Below, one piece after another: positions 48,142 through 58,239 of a DNA stretch of 64,000 bases. Source of the DNA: Bacteroidota bacterium (GTDB lineage: Bacteria > Bacteroidota > Bacteroidia > AKYH767-A > OLB10); assembly GCA_016699635.1 (NCBI GenBank), contig CP064983.1, positions 124,001 to 188,000 on the forward strand. Reading direction: 5' to 3'. The notes beneath the pieces were generated by a model. It had not been told where the DNA came from. It searched no databases and was given only the letters and a program-made list of their open reading frames with translations. The position numbers and the translations under genes were made by a program. Numbering within the stretch: position 1 is the stretch's first letter; each line of letters begins with the position of its first letter.

Positions 48142-49361
48142 TTACTCGTAGCGCAGTGCTTTCACAGGGCTTATTCGCGAAACAATCATTGACGGAATAA
48201 GCATCACCAATATACATGCAACTAAAGTACCTGCATTAATCAGCAGAATATTAGTAACCGATAAATTTATTGGAACATAAGGAACATAATATGATTCCTG
48301 TGGCAGACTAACCAAATGAAATTGGTATTGTAACCAGCACAAAAGAAGTCCTGCAACATTTCCTGCAATCAATCCAATGCCAACAATTCCTGAAGAAACC
48401 ATCAGAAAAATTTTTCTTATTCCGTCATTTCCTGCACCAATGGCTTTCAACAAACCAATTGTTGTTGTATTGTCTAATAAGATAATCAAGAGTGTAGAAA
48501 TCATATTGATTCCTGCAACCAATATCATCAAAACAAGAATGATGATAACATTGACATCCTGCAAGTCAAGCCAATGAAATATTTCAGGATAAATTGTTTT
48601 GATGGATTGCGCATTCAATTCAAAACCTGCTTCTTTATAGACACTTTCATTGACAGATTCAAGGTCGCTGAGTTGCTTTAAATTTACTTCATAGCCTCCA
48701 GTATGCAATGGATCTCAGTTGTTTAATTTCTGAATTACAGAAAGTGGGCAAAAAACATAGAGGTTATCAAACTCTTCAAGCCCTGTGGAATAAACTCCAT
48801 TGACTTTAAACTTGCGGGCTCTTGGCGGCTCATCAATAAAATAAACTACAAAAGAATCATTCAGCTTTAATTTCATTTTGTCTGCTACACTTTTTGAAAT
48901 TATAGCAGGATAAATACCAGAATGTATCTGAAGATTGAAACTTCCTTCAATCATATTCGGATTAAAAAACCGGAGTTAAAAGTTGAATCTAATCCTTTTA
49001 CAGCTACACCTAATATATCTTCAGAAGTGCGGATTATTCCTGCCTTAGTGGCATAGGCATTTACACTGCTGATTCTGTTATCACTCTTTAGCTTGTTTAT
49101 AAACTTCTGATCAATATTTACAGGAATCTCCTCGTAGGATTGATTGTTATCAAAATGTTTTATTCTGATATGTGCGCCAAAGCCAACAACCTTAGAGGTA
49201 ATTTCTTTTTTAAAACCTGTGACTATTGCAACAGCAACAAGCATCACCATTACACTTAGTGCAATGCTGGTTACAGCTATTGCCAGAACAGTGCCTGACA
49301 TACGTTGGTTGTTAACACTGCCTGTGAAAAAACGCTTTGCTATGAAGTAAGAGTATCTCAA
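48142..49361 (-). CDS. LolE/FtsX-like ABC transporter permease (one frameshift, one in-frame TGA)
   Basis: Inner-membrane permease of the LolC/LolE type that extracts lipoproteins for outer-membrane transport; the ATPase is not in the window. Architecture: N-terminal TM helix (GTVLAIAVTSIALSVMVMLV), large periplasmic domain, three C-terminal helices (IIILVLMILVAGINMISTLL, FLMVSSGIVGIGLIAG, INAGTLVACILVMLIPS) and the terminal VSRISPVKALRYE. Near 48968 one T is missing (SGFFNPNMIEGSFN restored). At 48716-48718 (minus) the codon is TGA where the family has Trp (NNWDPL); the frame continues. Corrected length is 406 residues. Divergent from the NamZ gene. Confidence 0.88.
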
Positions 49362-49400
49362 CTAATTTATTATTCTTGCTGATATTTCGGTTTCAAATTT

Positions 49401-50581
49401 ATGCTTTTGAAGCGTTGGATAGTTTTACTATCCATAATTATCAGCCATCAAAGCACTGCTCAAATGCTTGACAGTGTAATTACCGGTGCCGGACAAATCA
49501 ATAATTATTTGCCGATCATCAGTGATAAGAATGTTGCTGTGGTTGCCAATCAGACAAGTATAGTTGGCCAAACACATTTGGTTGACTTGCTTCTTTCCAA
49601 GCATGTTAAAGTCAAGAAAATTTTCACTCCTGAGCATGGTTTTAGAGGCGTTGCCGAAGCGGGAGAAAACATTGAATCCGGTAAAGATAAAAGTACAGGC
49701 CTGCCCATTATTTCTCTTTATGGTAATCATAAAAAGCCAACAACTGATGATTTAAAAGGTATTGATATTGTACTGTTCGACTTGCAGGATGTTGGTACAC
49801 GTTTTTACACCTACAGTTCAACATTACAATATGTTATGGAGGCCTGTGCAGAAAACAAAAAGAAACTGATTGTTTTAGACAGACCTAATCCTAATGGATA
49901 TTATGTTGATGGTACTGTGCTTGAACCTGAATTTAAATCTTTTGTTACCTTAACCCTATTCCTGTTGTACACGGACTCACTATGGGTGAGTACGCAAACA
50001 TGCTGAATGGTGAAGGTTGGCTTGCCAATAAAGAGCAATGTGATGTTACTGTTATCAGCGTCAAAGGATATACGCATGAAACAAGATATAAACTGACTGT
50101 TAATCCTTCACCCAATTTACCAAACATGACAGCCGTTTATCTGTACCCGTCCTTGTGTTTTTTTGAAGGAACAATTGTGAGTATCGGCCGCGGTACTACC
50201 TATCCATTTCAGGTTGTTGGCTACCCCGGTTTTACTGAGGGCCCGTTTGAATTTACACCTAAAAAAAATCCGGAAATGAAACTTCCTCCGCTCTACGAAA
50301 ATCAAAAGTGCAGAGGCTTTGACCTGCGTGATTTTGGGAACTATTACATCCCATCACTTAAAAAACTATACTTGTTTTGGATTAAAAATATTTACGACAA
50401 CTATCAGCAAAAAGATAAATTCTTTAACGATTACTTCGACAAACTTGCCGGCACAGACAAGCTGCGCAAACAGATAATTGCCGGCCTGAACGAAGAACAG
50501 ATAAGACGAACCTGGGAAGAAGGCTTGAAGTCTTATAAAGTTATTCGAAAAAAATATTTACTCTATCCCGATTTTGAATAG
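49401..50581 (+). CDS. NamZ-like exo-beta-N-acetylmuramidase, DUF1343/GH171 (one frameshift)
   Basis: Exported enzyme of the DUF1343 family, members of which (NamZ) release terminal N-acetylmuramic acid from peptidoglycan fragments. Signal peptide MLLKRWIVLLSIIISHQSTA. Family motifs: VAVVANQTSIVG, KIFTPEHGFRG, LPIISLYGNHKKPT, FDLQDVGTRFYTY, LDRPNPNG and, after the break, HGLTMGEYANMLNGEGW and GRGTTYPFQVVGYP. The frame breaks near 49955 where one base is missing (NPIPVVHGLTMG restored). Corrected length is 393 residues. It is divergent from the LolE-like gene and followed about 100 bp later by ribF. Suggests cell-wall recycling; substrate specificity unproven. Confidence 0.88.
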
Positions 50582-50655
50582 CGATTACAATTTGGTTTTT
50601 TCAAATAAACAAGTGGCTTTATCAGTCATGGTTTTAACGCTCGGCTATTCTTTTG

Positions 50656-50663
50656 TATTTTTG
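50656..50663 (+). promoter_or_regulatory. -7 promoter element upstream of ribF
   Basis: TATTTTTG matches TAnnTTTG, 19 bp before the proposed TTG start of ribF. Confidence 0.55.
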
Positions 50664-50682
50664 CACTTTATCCACAGTATTT

Positions 50683-51609
50683 TTGAAAATATATAACCAT
50701 ATAGACCATTTTGAAAAGGTCAGCAATGCCGTAATAACACTTGGAACATTTGATGGTGTTCATCTTGGGCATAAAGTAATTATTGAAAGACTGAAAAAAA
50801 TTGCCGTAGATGTTAACGGGCAGGTTATAGTACTTACATTTTTTCCGCACCCCCGAATGGTTTTATTTCCTGACGACCACGGAATTCAACTGCTCAACAC
50901 AATTGATGAACGAACTATACTGATGGAGAAAGCTGGAATAGATCATCTTATCATTCACCCTTTTTCGAAAGAATTTTCAAGAATGAGTTCTACTGAATTT
51001 GTTCGCGATATTTTAGTCAACAAACTTGGTGTAAAAAAACTGATCATCGGCTACGACCATCATTTTGGACGCAACAGAGAAGGCTCTTTTACTGATTTGG
51101 AAGAATTGGCACCGGTTTATAATTTTTCTGTAGAAAGAATTCATGAGCAATTAGTCAATGATGTTGCAGTAAGCTCAACAAAATCAGAAACGCCTTGCTG
51201 GCAGGCGATGTGGCAACTGCCCGTGAGTTTTTAGGATATGATTATGAGTTAACAGGAACTGTTGTTCATGGCAAAAAATTAGGTCACAGCCTTGGGTTTC
51301 CAACTACCAACCTACATATACGCGAGGATTACAAATTGGTTCCGGCAAATGGCATTTATGCAGCCCGAACCTTGGTTGGTGGTCAATGGCGTGATGGTGT
51401 GATGAGTATTGGAAACAGACCTACATTCGACAATGGAGCGACGTTCTATAGAGGTAAATTTATTCGATTTTAATTCCGATATTTACGGTGCAAAGATTAC
51501 CATTCGTATGTCGGATTTTATACGGAGTGAGAAGAAATTTGAAAACAGTGCAGCCCTGATAGAAGCCATGAATGAAGATAAATTGGCTGCAATTAAACTT
51601 TTATCGTAA
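50683..51609 (+). CDS. ribF: Bifunctional riboflavin kinase / FAD synthetase (two frameshifts)
   Basis: Phosphorylates riboflavin to FMN and adenylylates it to FAD. TTG 50683 gives MKIYNHIDHFEKVSN; no ATG lies near. The N-terminal FAD-synthetase domain shows ITLGTFDGVHLGHK, TFFPHPRMVL and GYDHHFGRNREGS. The C-terminal kinase domain has GTVVHGKKLGHSLGFPTTN, NGIYAARTLV and the GNRPTFDNG motif, then EVNLFDFNSDIYG. Breaks: one A is missing near 51183 (STKIRNALLAGDVA restored), and two bases are missing (or one extra) near 51440 before RSIEVNLFDF. Corrected length is about 309 residues, normal. Essential for flavin cofactors, so a true loss is unlikely. Confidence 0.93.
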
Positions 51610-51628
51610 AATTTACGTTAAACGGGTC

Positions 51629-52230
51629 ATGAAACGCAACATCGTCATATTTCTGATTTTGCTCATGACATCTACAGCACATGCACAAGAGTTGTGGGAC
51701 GATGTTGCAATAGATTCATTACCTGTATTTCATTCACTGAATGCAGCTATGCAAAATCCGGATTCAGTTTTCAGGCTTGACCTATCAAAACAAAAATTGA
51801 AAGAGATACCTGCGCAGGTTTTTGAACTTACACAACTGCGTGAACTGAATGTCAGCAGAAATCATTTAACAGAATTGCCGGAGCAAGTTTACAAACTCAA
51901 TAACCTGCAACGTTTGTATGCAAACAACAACAAACTAACAGCATTGCCACAACGCATCGGAACTTTAAAAAATCTTCAGACTTTAACACTTGACCGCAAT
52001 CGCATTGAAGCATTGCCACCGGAAATAGGAATGTTGCATAATCTTGAAGTTTTAAGTCTTTGGGATAATGAACTGTCTGAAATACCTGATGAAATAAAAA
52101 GTCTTTCAAGCGTATTGAAAAATTAGAATTAAGGGAATTCTTTTTAACGAAGAGCAACAAAAAAAGAATACACGACTTGTTGCCTTATACAACCATCTAT
52201 TTTTCGCCTGCCTGCAACTGCAAGCAATAA
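51629..52230 (+). CDS. Secreted leucine-rich-repeat protein (one frameshift)
   Basis: Exported protein of about 200 residues. ATG 51629 gives MKRNIVIFLILLMTSTAHAQ as signal. Residues about 55-160 hold four or five LRRs of 23 residues with the pattern LNVSRNHLTELPEQVYKL, LYANNNKLTALPQRIGTL and LTLDRNRIEALPPEIGML. The frame breaks near 52112 where one A is missing; it then continues KRIEKLELREFFLTKSNKKR and ends in a Cys-rich tail (FSPACNCKQ). Such short LRR proteins are common in Bacteroidota and probably bind protein partners; none is identified. It starts 19 bp after ribF, so possibly co-transcribed. Confidence 0.8.
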
Positions 52231-52261
52231 ACAAGTCAGTCTGATTATATATTTTGCCTAT

Positions 52262-52780
52262 ATGTTACAGACAGATAAATTACAATTGCGTGCCTGCGAA
52301 CCTGATGACCTGCCATTAATGTATCAGTGGGAAAACAACTCTGATTATTGGCTGCTTAGTGACACTACAAAGCCATTTTCCAATTACACCATTTCAGAAT
52401 TTATCAAGCAAGATCAGAACGATATTTATACTACAAAACAGCAGCGTTTTGTAATGGAATTACGTAACCCTGTAAAACCAATTGGATTTATTGACCTCTA
52501 TCAGTTTGAAGCCGTTCACAGACGTGCAGGTGTAGGAATTTTAATTGGCGACCTGAGTGAACAAAAAAAAGGATATGCTGCACAAAGTCTTGAATGTTTA
52601 AAAAATTATTCGCATACAGTTTTGAATATGCATCAGCTTTACTGCTACATTCAGTCATCAAATAAAAAGTCATTAGCACTCTTTCAACAAGCAGGATTTA
52701 AAGAATGTGGAGTATTGAAAGATTGGCTCATTAATAAAAATAAGCCTGAAGACGTAGTAATGTTCCAATTTATATTCTGA
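52262..52780 (+). CDS. GNAT family N-acetyltransferase
   Basis: Acetyl-CoA-dependent acetyltransferase of 172 residues, close to the RimJ/RimL and SpeG branch. LQLRACEPDDLPLMYQWEN is the usual start of strand 1/helix 1. RAGVGILIG leads into EQKKGYAAQSLECL, the pyrophosphate-binding Q/R-x-x-G-x-A loop, and SNKKSLALFQQAGF matches the family's NxxSxxLyexxGF. Substrate unknown: protein N-terminus, polyamine or small molecule. It lies 31 bp after the LRR gene and 84 bp before the MazG-like gene. Intact frame from ATG. Confidence 0.9.
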   Translation: MLQTDKLQLRACEPDDLPLMYQWENNSDYWLLSDTTKPFSNYTISEFIKQDQNDIYTTKQQRFVMELRNPVKPIGFIDLYQFEAVHRRAGVGILIGDLSEQKKGYAAQSLECLKNYSHTVLNMHQLYCYIQSSNKKSLALFQQAGFKECGVLKDWLINKNKPEDVVMFQFIF

Positions 52781-52864
52781 TTACTTTTTATTAACAGTTG
52801 TTCGTCACACCCAAGCAAATTGAACTTTTTTGTTCAGTTTTGCTACGCTACTAAATCAAACAAA

Positions 52865-53260
52865 ATGCAAACATTATCAGAAACCATCAATAAGGTAAAG
52901 GAGTTTCATGCAACCTTCGGACTTCAATATTTTGAAAAGCCACAAGCTGCAATAGATAAAAACATTATTGCTCTTCGTCATAAGCTGATGCAGGAGGAAA
53001 ATGATGAATATCTTGAAGCTGCCATGAACAATGATCTTGAACAAATTGCTGATGCACTGGGAGACAAGCTGTACATTCTATGCGGCACCATCATTGCTCA
53101 TGGATTGCAACATAAAATTGCTGATGTATTTAATGAAATACATCGCAGCAATATGAGTAAGCTTGACGAAAACGGAAAGCCAATTTACAGAGAAGATGGT
53201 AAAATAATGAAAGGTAACAACTATTTTCTTCCTGATATTAAAGCAGTATTGGAACAGTGA
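52865..53260 (+). CDS. MazG-like / all-alpha NTP pyrophosphohydrolase
   Basis: 131-residue helical protein. The metal-binding pattern of all-alpha NTP pyrophosphatases is visible: LRHKLMQEENDEYLEAAMNN (E-x-x-E-type helix) then EQIADALGDKLYILCGTI (E-x-x-x-D helix). The C-terminal SNMSKLDENGKPIYREDGKI matches related phosphoribosyl-ATP-pyrophosphohydrolase-like house-cleaning enzymes. I start at ATG 52865 (MQTLSETINK). It overlaps the glycosyltransferase gene by 4 bp (GTGA). The nucleotide substrate is not predictable. Confidence 0.82.
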   Translation: MQTLSETINKVKEFHATFGLQYFEKPQAAIDKNIIALRHKLMQEENDEYLEAAMNNDLEQIADALGDKLYILCGTIIAHGLQHKIADVFNEIHRSNMSKLDENGKPIYREDGKIMKGNNYFLPDIKAVLEQ

Positions 53261-53967
53261 TTCAGAAGCTGAGCATTATAATTCCCGTATTTAATGAATC
53301 TGAAACAATAATTTCTGTATTGGAAAAAGTTTCTGATGTTCAATTAATAAACAACATCGCCAAACAAATAATTATAGTTGATGACCATTCAAGTGATAAT
53401 AGTTTAGAAGCTATAACGCAATTTAAAAATAAACATCCACAAGCTGATATTACAATTGTTAAACAGCAGGTCAATATGGGAAAAGGTTATGCTGTGCGGA
53501 CAGGTATGAGTAAAGCAACAGGAGATTACATTATCATTCAGGATGCAGACCTTGAATTAAATCCTGATGATTTTAATATTCTATTGAAAACTTCTTTAGA
53601 TCAAAATGCACAAGTAGTATATGGCTCACGGTTCTTAAAAAAACAACAATCACAAGTGCCTTTGTTGACTTTAATGGCTAATAGGATTTTATCAATGGTA
53701 ACAAGCCTGCTTACAGGTAAGAAAGTTACAGACATGGAAACATGTTATAAACTAATTGACCGATCATTACTGCAAAACATACAACTCAAAGAAAATCGTT
53801 TTGGATTTGAGCCTGAGATTACGATAAAGCTCCTCAAAAACAACAACATTCATTTTGTTGAAGTACCAATTTCTTATCAACCACGCACAAAAAAAATGGG
53901 AAAGAAAATTGGTGTTAAGGATGGTATCAGGGCATTATACTGTTTAACTCGTTACCGGTTTTCATGA
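53257..53967 (+). CDS. Family 2 glycosyltransferase (dolichol-phosphate-mannose-synthase-like)
   Basis: Cytoplasmic GT-A enzyme of 236 residues that transfers a sugar from a nucleotide sugar, probably to a polyprenyl phosphate. KLSIIIPVFNESETI is the GT2 start; IIIVDDHSSDNS and IIIQDADLELNPDD carry the nucleotide/metal Asp residues; the C-terminal part has TDMETCYKLIDR and RFGFEPEITIKLLK, as in DPM-synthase-like proteins. Start is GTG 53257, overlapping the upstream stop by 4 bp; the next gene starts in an ATGA overlap at 53964, so the three genes are translationally coupled. The adjacent membrane protein is the likely user of its lipid-linked sugar. Confidence 0.92.
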   Translation: MIQKLSIIIPVFNESETIISVLEKVSDVQLINNIAKQIIIVDDHSSDNSLEAITQFKNKHPQADITIVKQQVNMGKGYAVRTGMSKATGDYIIIQDADLELNPDDFNILLKTSLDQNAQVVYGSRFLKKQQSQVPLLTLMANRILSMVTSLLTGKKVTDMETCYKLIDRSLLQNIQLKENRFGFEPEITIKLLKNNNIHFVEVPISYQPRTKKMGKKIGVKDGIRALYCLTRYRFS

Positions 53968-55734
53968 AAAGAGTTTACATTTTTTTTGCACTTTTTGCTT
54001 TCTTAACACTGCTTGCATACCTCTGGCAACAACGCACCTTTGGCAATGAAAAATATGAGCGCATTGTTGATAGTGATGGCAAAGGTTATGTTGCTTATTT
54101 ACCCGCTTTATTTATTTATCAGGATTTAAGTTTTGGTTTTTATTCTAAGCCACAGAATGATAAAATAGCCCGATATTTCAATGATAGATTTTTAACAAAA
54201 CAAAAAGACAAGACGATTTTAAAGACCTATGTTGGTGTAGCTGCTTTAATGGCACCTTTTTATCTAACCGGATGTCTGACACAAATAATGATTCATGGAA
54301 TAACAAATGGTTATGAGCCAATGGTTCAATTCTTCATTTCTATGGCAGCCATTTTCTATGCTTTGGCAGGATTATTTCTTATTTACAAAACATTGCATTT
54401 ATTGAATTTTAGCAAAACTATCTCAGCACTTACTTCCACATTGATTTTTGCAGCTACAAATCTTTGCTACTACACCCTCTTCCACCCTACCATGTCGCAT
54501 GTGTATTCTTTCTTTTTAATCTCTGCATTTGTTTATCTATCAGTATGCCTTACAAAAAATACAAATAAAAAACATCTTCTACTTTCTGCTGTCACTTTAG
54601 GACTAATTGTTATCGTTCGTCCGTTAAATATTATAATCATCCTTTTTCCATTGTTGCTGTTAGGAAAACAAAAACTTACTGATTTACTAAAAACAAAAAC
54701 CGGATTGCTTATCGTATCTGCATTATTCTTTTTAATGATTATTTCCATTCAGCCTATATTAAATTATATACAATGTGGATTGCTTTTCCCTTGGAGTTAT
54801 GGAGATGAAGGATTTTATTTTACCAATCCTTCACTTTTGAAAATACTTTTCAGTTTCAGGAATGGTCTATTTATATATTCGCCACTACTGTTTCTGTCAA
54901 TTCCGGGATTATGGCTGCTACGTGATAGTTCCATTAAAATCACTGCTGCAACATCACTATTACTTATTATAGTTTGGTATCTTTTGGCTGCATGGTGGAA
55001 CTGGTCATCAGAGCCTGCATTCGGCAACAGAAGTTTTGTTGACTGGTATGGCTTGATGTCATTACCTATTGCTGCATCTATTGGCTATATATGGAATAAA
55101 AGTAAAGTCTTTTTATCAATACTCTGTTTTGGGTTTACAGGACTTAGCACAATACAAACCTGGCAATATCTCAATGACATCATTCATCCTGACGGAATGA
55201 ATTTCGAAAAATATCGTTATGTTTTTTAAAGACTTCCCGGAATATGTTGCCTCAGTAGGAAATGGAAATGAGGAAGCTTATTTACCGGAGCAACGACTAC
55301 CCTTTTTACAACAAAATTAAATCCTGAAAACAAATCATCAAACAATCATACTGAAACAATCTTTGAATTCAATGCACAGAAGAATAAAGGAAAGACAGTT
55401 TTCAATAACTTTTTCAAAAAATCAACTTTTGCCCATGAAAGCTATGGTAACACTTCAGAGAAAAGAACTTGAGTTTAAAGCTTGTACACAAGCTACCGTT
55501 TGTTTCGATTATGCTGATTCTGGTGGGAGTGTTTATTACAATGAAAATTTGAGAATCAATGATATTCCGCGTAAAGGAATCAATGAATGGCGAACATTTA
55601 CTTATCAGTTTATCATGCCTGCACTAAAAGACTCCAATTCACAATTAAACTTTTATATCAATAATCCTAAAGGTGCTCGTTTTGAAATCAAGAACATAGA
55701 GTTAAAATTATTCAATTTTTCAAACAAGCAATAG
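53964..55734 (+). CDS. Multi-TM glycosyltransferase-like protein with C-terminal beta-sandwich (three frameshifts)
   Basis: About 589 residues once corrected. The N-terminal 420 residues contain about 10 membrane helices and, after TM1, KYERIVDSDGKGYVAYLPAL, which resembles the acidic first loop of GT-C (GT39/ArnT-like) enzymes that use lipid-linked sugars. The tail, previously split, is a soluble domain (FEFNAQKNKGKTVFNNFF ... ATVCFDYADSGGSVYYNENL ... NSQLNFYINNPKGARFEIKN), a possible sugar-binding beta-sandwich. Breaks: an extra T near 55225, a missing T near 55282, an extra A near 55425. It is coupled to the GT2 gene by a 4-bp overlap. The catalytic class is inferred. Confidence 0.75.
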
Positions 55735-55762
55735 TAAGTACATCAAACCGTTTTAATTATTC

Positions 55763-55770
55763 TATTTTTG
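55763..55770 (+). promoter_or_regulatory. -7 element directly before the flippase gene
   Basis: TATTTTTG matches TAnnTTTG and ends 6 nt before the ATG at 55777, predicting a leaderless transcript if used. Confidence 0.45.
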
Positions 55771-55776
55771 CATTCG

Positions 55777-57211
55777 ATGCAACGAAAGTTTATCACCAAC
55801 CTTGCCTTACTGCTGCTGTTGAATTTGCTCATCAAGCCATTCTGGATTTTCGGCATTGACCGAACTGTACAGAATATGATTGGTGCAGAAGGCTATGGAA
55901 AATATTATGCATTATTAAATTTTTCTTTTCTGTTAAATATTCTGCTCGATGCAGGAATTACTAATTACAACAACAGAAATATTTCGCAGCATCAGCATTT
56001 AGTCTCTAAACATTTTTCGGGAATAATTATTCTGCGATTTTTATTAGTGGTGCATACATAATAATCAGTTTAATTTTAGGCTTTGCTATTGGTTATTCAA
56101 AAGAAGATATTCATTTATTGATATTACTCTTAGCCAATCAGTTTTTTATATCATTTATACTATATCTCCGCTCAAACTTGTCAGGATTACATCTTTTAAG
56201 CGTGACAGTATTATTTCCGTAACCGATCGTTTTTTAATGATACTTATATGCGGTTATCTGATTTGGTATAACAATGGCACTTATTTAAACATCGAAAATT
56301 TTGTTCATGCTCAATCGGCTTCATATTTAATCACAGCAGTAGTAGCTATTACTTTTTTACATGGGCGAATCAGTTTTCAGAAATTAAACTGGCAACCTGC
56401 ATTTTATATTGCTATTCTTAAAAAATCACTCCCTTTTGCACTACTCATCCTATTGATGACATTCTATAGCAGAATAGATTCAATTATGTTGGAAAGACTT
56501 TTACCTGATGGAGCATTTTATGCAGGAGTTTATGCACAAGCATACAGAATTTTAGATGCTGTTAACATGTTTGGTTTTTTATTTGCCTCCTTACTTTTAC
56601 CCATGTTTTCACACATGCTAAAAAAACGACAGGATATTCAACCACTTACAAACCTTGCATTTAAACTTCTAATGATTCCTGCATTGACATTGGCTGCATT
56701 AGGACTGTTTTTCAGCAATGATATTATGAACTTACTTTATCACGAACATGGTGATTTGTCTGCTCCTGTTTTTACTATGCTTATGTTTAGTTTTGTTTGT
56801 ATTTCAACATCATACATATTTGGAACATTGCTTACCGCAAATGGAAGTTTGCGAAACCTTAATCTTACTGCATTAGGTGGAATGATATTAAACATTTCTC
56901 TTAATCTGTTTTTGATACCACAATTCAAAGCATCCGGTGCAGCATTAGCAGGCTTGATTACTCAAATTATTATGGCACTGGCACAAATAATTCTGGTGGC
57001 AAAAATCCTGCATTGGAAACCGGATTGGAAACTCAACGGAAAGTTATTATTATTTTTTATATTGATTGCTTTAGTAGCAGATTTAGCAGTACGATATTAT
57101 CCGGAAATAAAGACAACAATTGCCATTATTATACTGGCACCTATCCTTGCATTTTCTTTAGGACTACTTCGCATTTCAGAGCTAAAATCAATAATGAAAG
57201 AGCGACAATAG
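55777..57211 (+). CDS. Wzx-like polysaccharide flippase (two frameshifts)
   Basis: MOP-superfamily membrane protein expected to flip lipid-linked repeat units across the inner membrane. About 12-14 helices; characteristic segments are GAEGYGKYYALLNFSFLLNI, LLDAGITNYNNRNISQHQHL, SFILYLRSNLSGLHLFKRDS and LLMTFYSRIDSIMLERLLPD. The frame breaks near 56043 (T5 needs a sixth T, giving FFISGAYIIISL) and near 56197 (one T missing). Corrected length is 478 residues, normal for Wzx. Start ATG 55777. It precedes wzz-like and wzy-like genes, so a Wzx/Wzy/Wzz pathway is complete apart from the initiating transferase. Confidence 0.88.
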
Positions 57212-57228
57212 CGAAACGCTAATTTGTT

Positions 57229-57236
57229 TACATTTG
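57229..57236 (+). promoter_or_regulatory. -7 promoter element upstream of the Wzz-like gene
   Basis: TACATTTG matches TAnnTTTG, 25 bp before the ATG at 57262. Confidence 0.55.
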
Positions 57237-57261
57237 CGGCTCTTAAATAAATTCCTTCATA

Positions 57262-58235
57262 ATGAATAATGCCCCTGTTTACGAAGAAAACTTCGCATCA
57301 CTAAGTCTGATTCAATTGATTAAAAAATGGAAAAAGCAATTAATGATTGTTGCAGTAATTTCTATTGTACTGTCATTTATTTTTACGCTTCCGTTTTTTA
57401 TTCCACCTATGTTTAAGTCAACGGCTATTGTTTATCCGGAAAACCTAAGTCCTTATTCAACTGAAAGTGCTACAGAACAGTTATTACAGTTGCTTGAGTC
57501 TGATGAAATAAAAATGGAGTTGATAAAAGATTTTAAACTCTATGCACATTATGAAATTGACTCAACCAAGAAAACCGCTTTAACTACCGTTTTTAAACAA
57601 CTTGCAGGCAATTTGAGTATCAATAAAACCGACTACGAATCAGTTAAAATTGAAATGATGGATACCGATCCATTGCAGGCTAAACAAATGGCCGATTCTA
57701 TAATAGAAAAAGGTAACAGGCTTGCAAGAAAAACTTTACAGAGAAAAAACGATGGAAGCTTACGTGGTTGCCAAAACACAATTTGATATGAAAGAAAATG
57801 AGACTCGATTCTGCCGATAAGGTTTTAACAGAGTTAAGAATGAAGTCCGGTATCATTGAGTTCTCACAACAGACACGCGAAATTTCAAGAGCATATTATA
57901 CTTCAATTTTAAATAAAAGCAATAATGTGCGTTTGGAAGAAATGTTTCAGAAATTGCAACAATACGGCTCGGATTATGTGACACTCAACGAGAAAATCAA
58001 TTACACCCGTGGAGTTTATAACAACTACAAGCAGTATGTAGAAAATGCTGAAAAAGATTTAACCAAAGAACTTTCATATTCAAATGTGGTAACGCCACCA
58101 ATGATTCCGGATAAGAAAGCCTATCCTGTTCGCAGTTTAATAATGCTGATGTTTACTGCCTCTGTGGTATTCTTATCTTTTGTAGTAATCATCATCTACG
58201 AAAATTCTCAGGAAAAGAAACCTCAAACAAATTAA
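57262..58235 (+). CDS. Wzz-like polysaccharide chain-length determinant (two frameshifts)
   Basis: Inner-membrane protein that sets polymer length in Wzy pathways. Two membrane segments flank a periplasmic coiled-coil domain: TM1 MIVAVISIVLSFIFTLPF followed by FKSTAIVYPENLSP, and TM2 IMLMFTASVVFLSFVVIIIY after the Pro-rich VVTPPMIPDKKAYPVRS, as in Wzz. No C-terminal kinase domain is present. Breaks: one extra A in the A6 run near 57750 and one extra A near 57797. Corrected length is 323 residues. It is 4 bp upstream of the ligase/polymerase gene. Confidence 0.87.
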
Positions 58236-58239
58236 TTTT

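Noticed and set aside
48137..48718. TGA recoded as Trp
   Set aside because: TGA ends DUF4834 and other genes in the window, and TGG is used normally; one TGA at a Trp position is better explained as an error.
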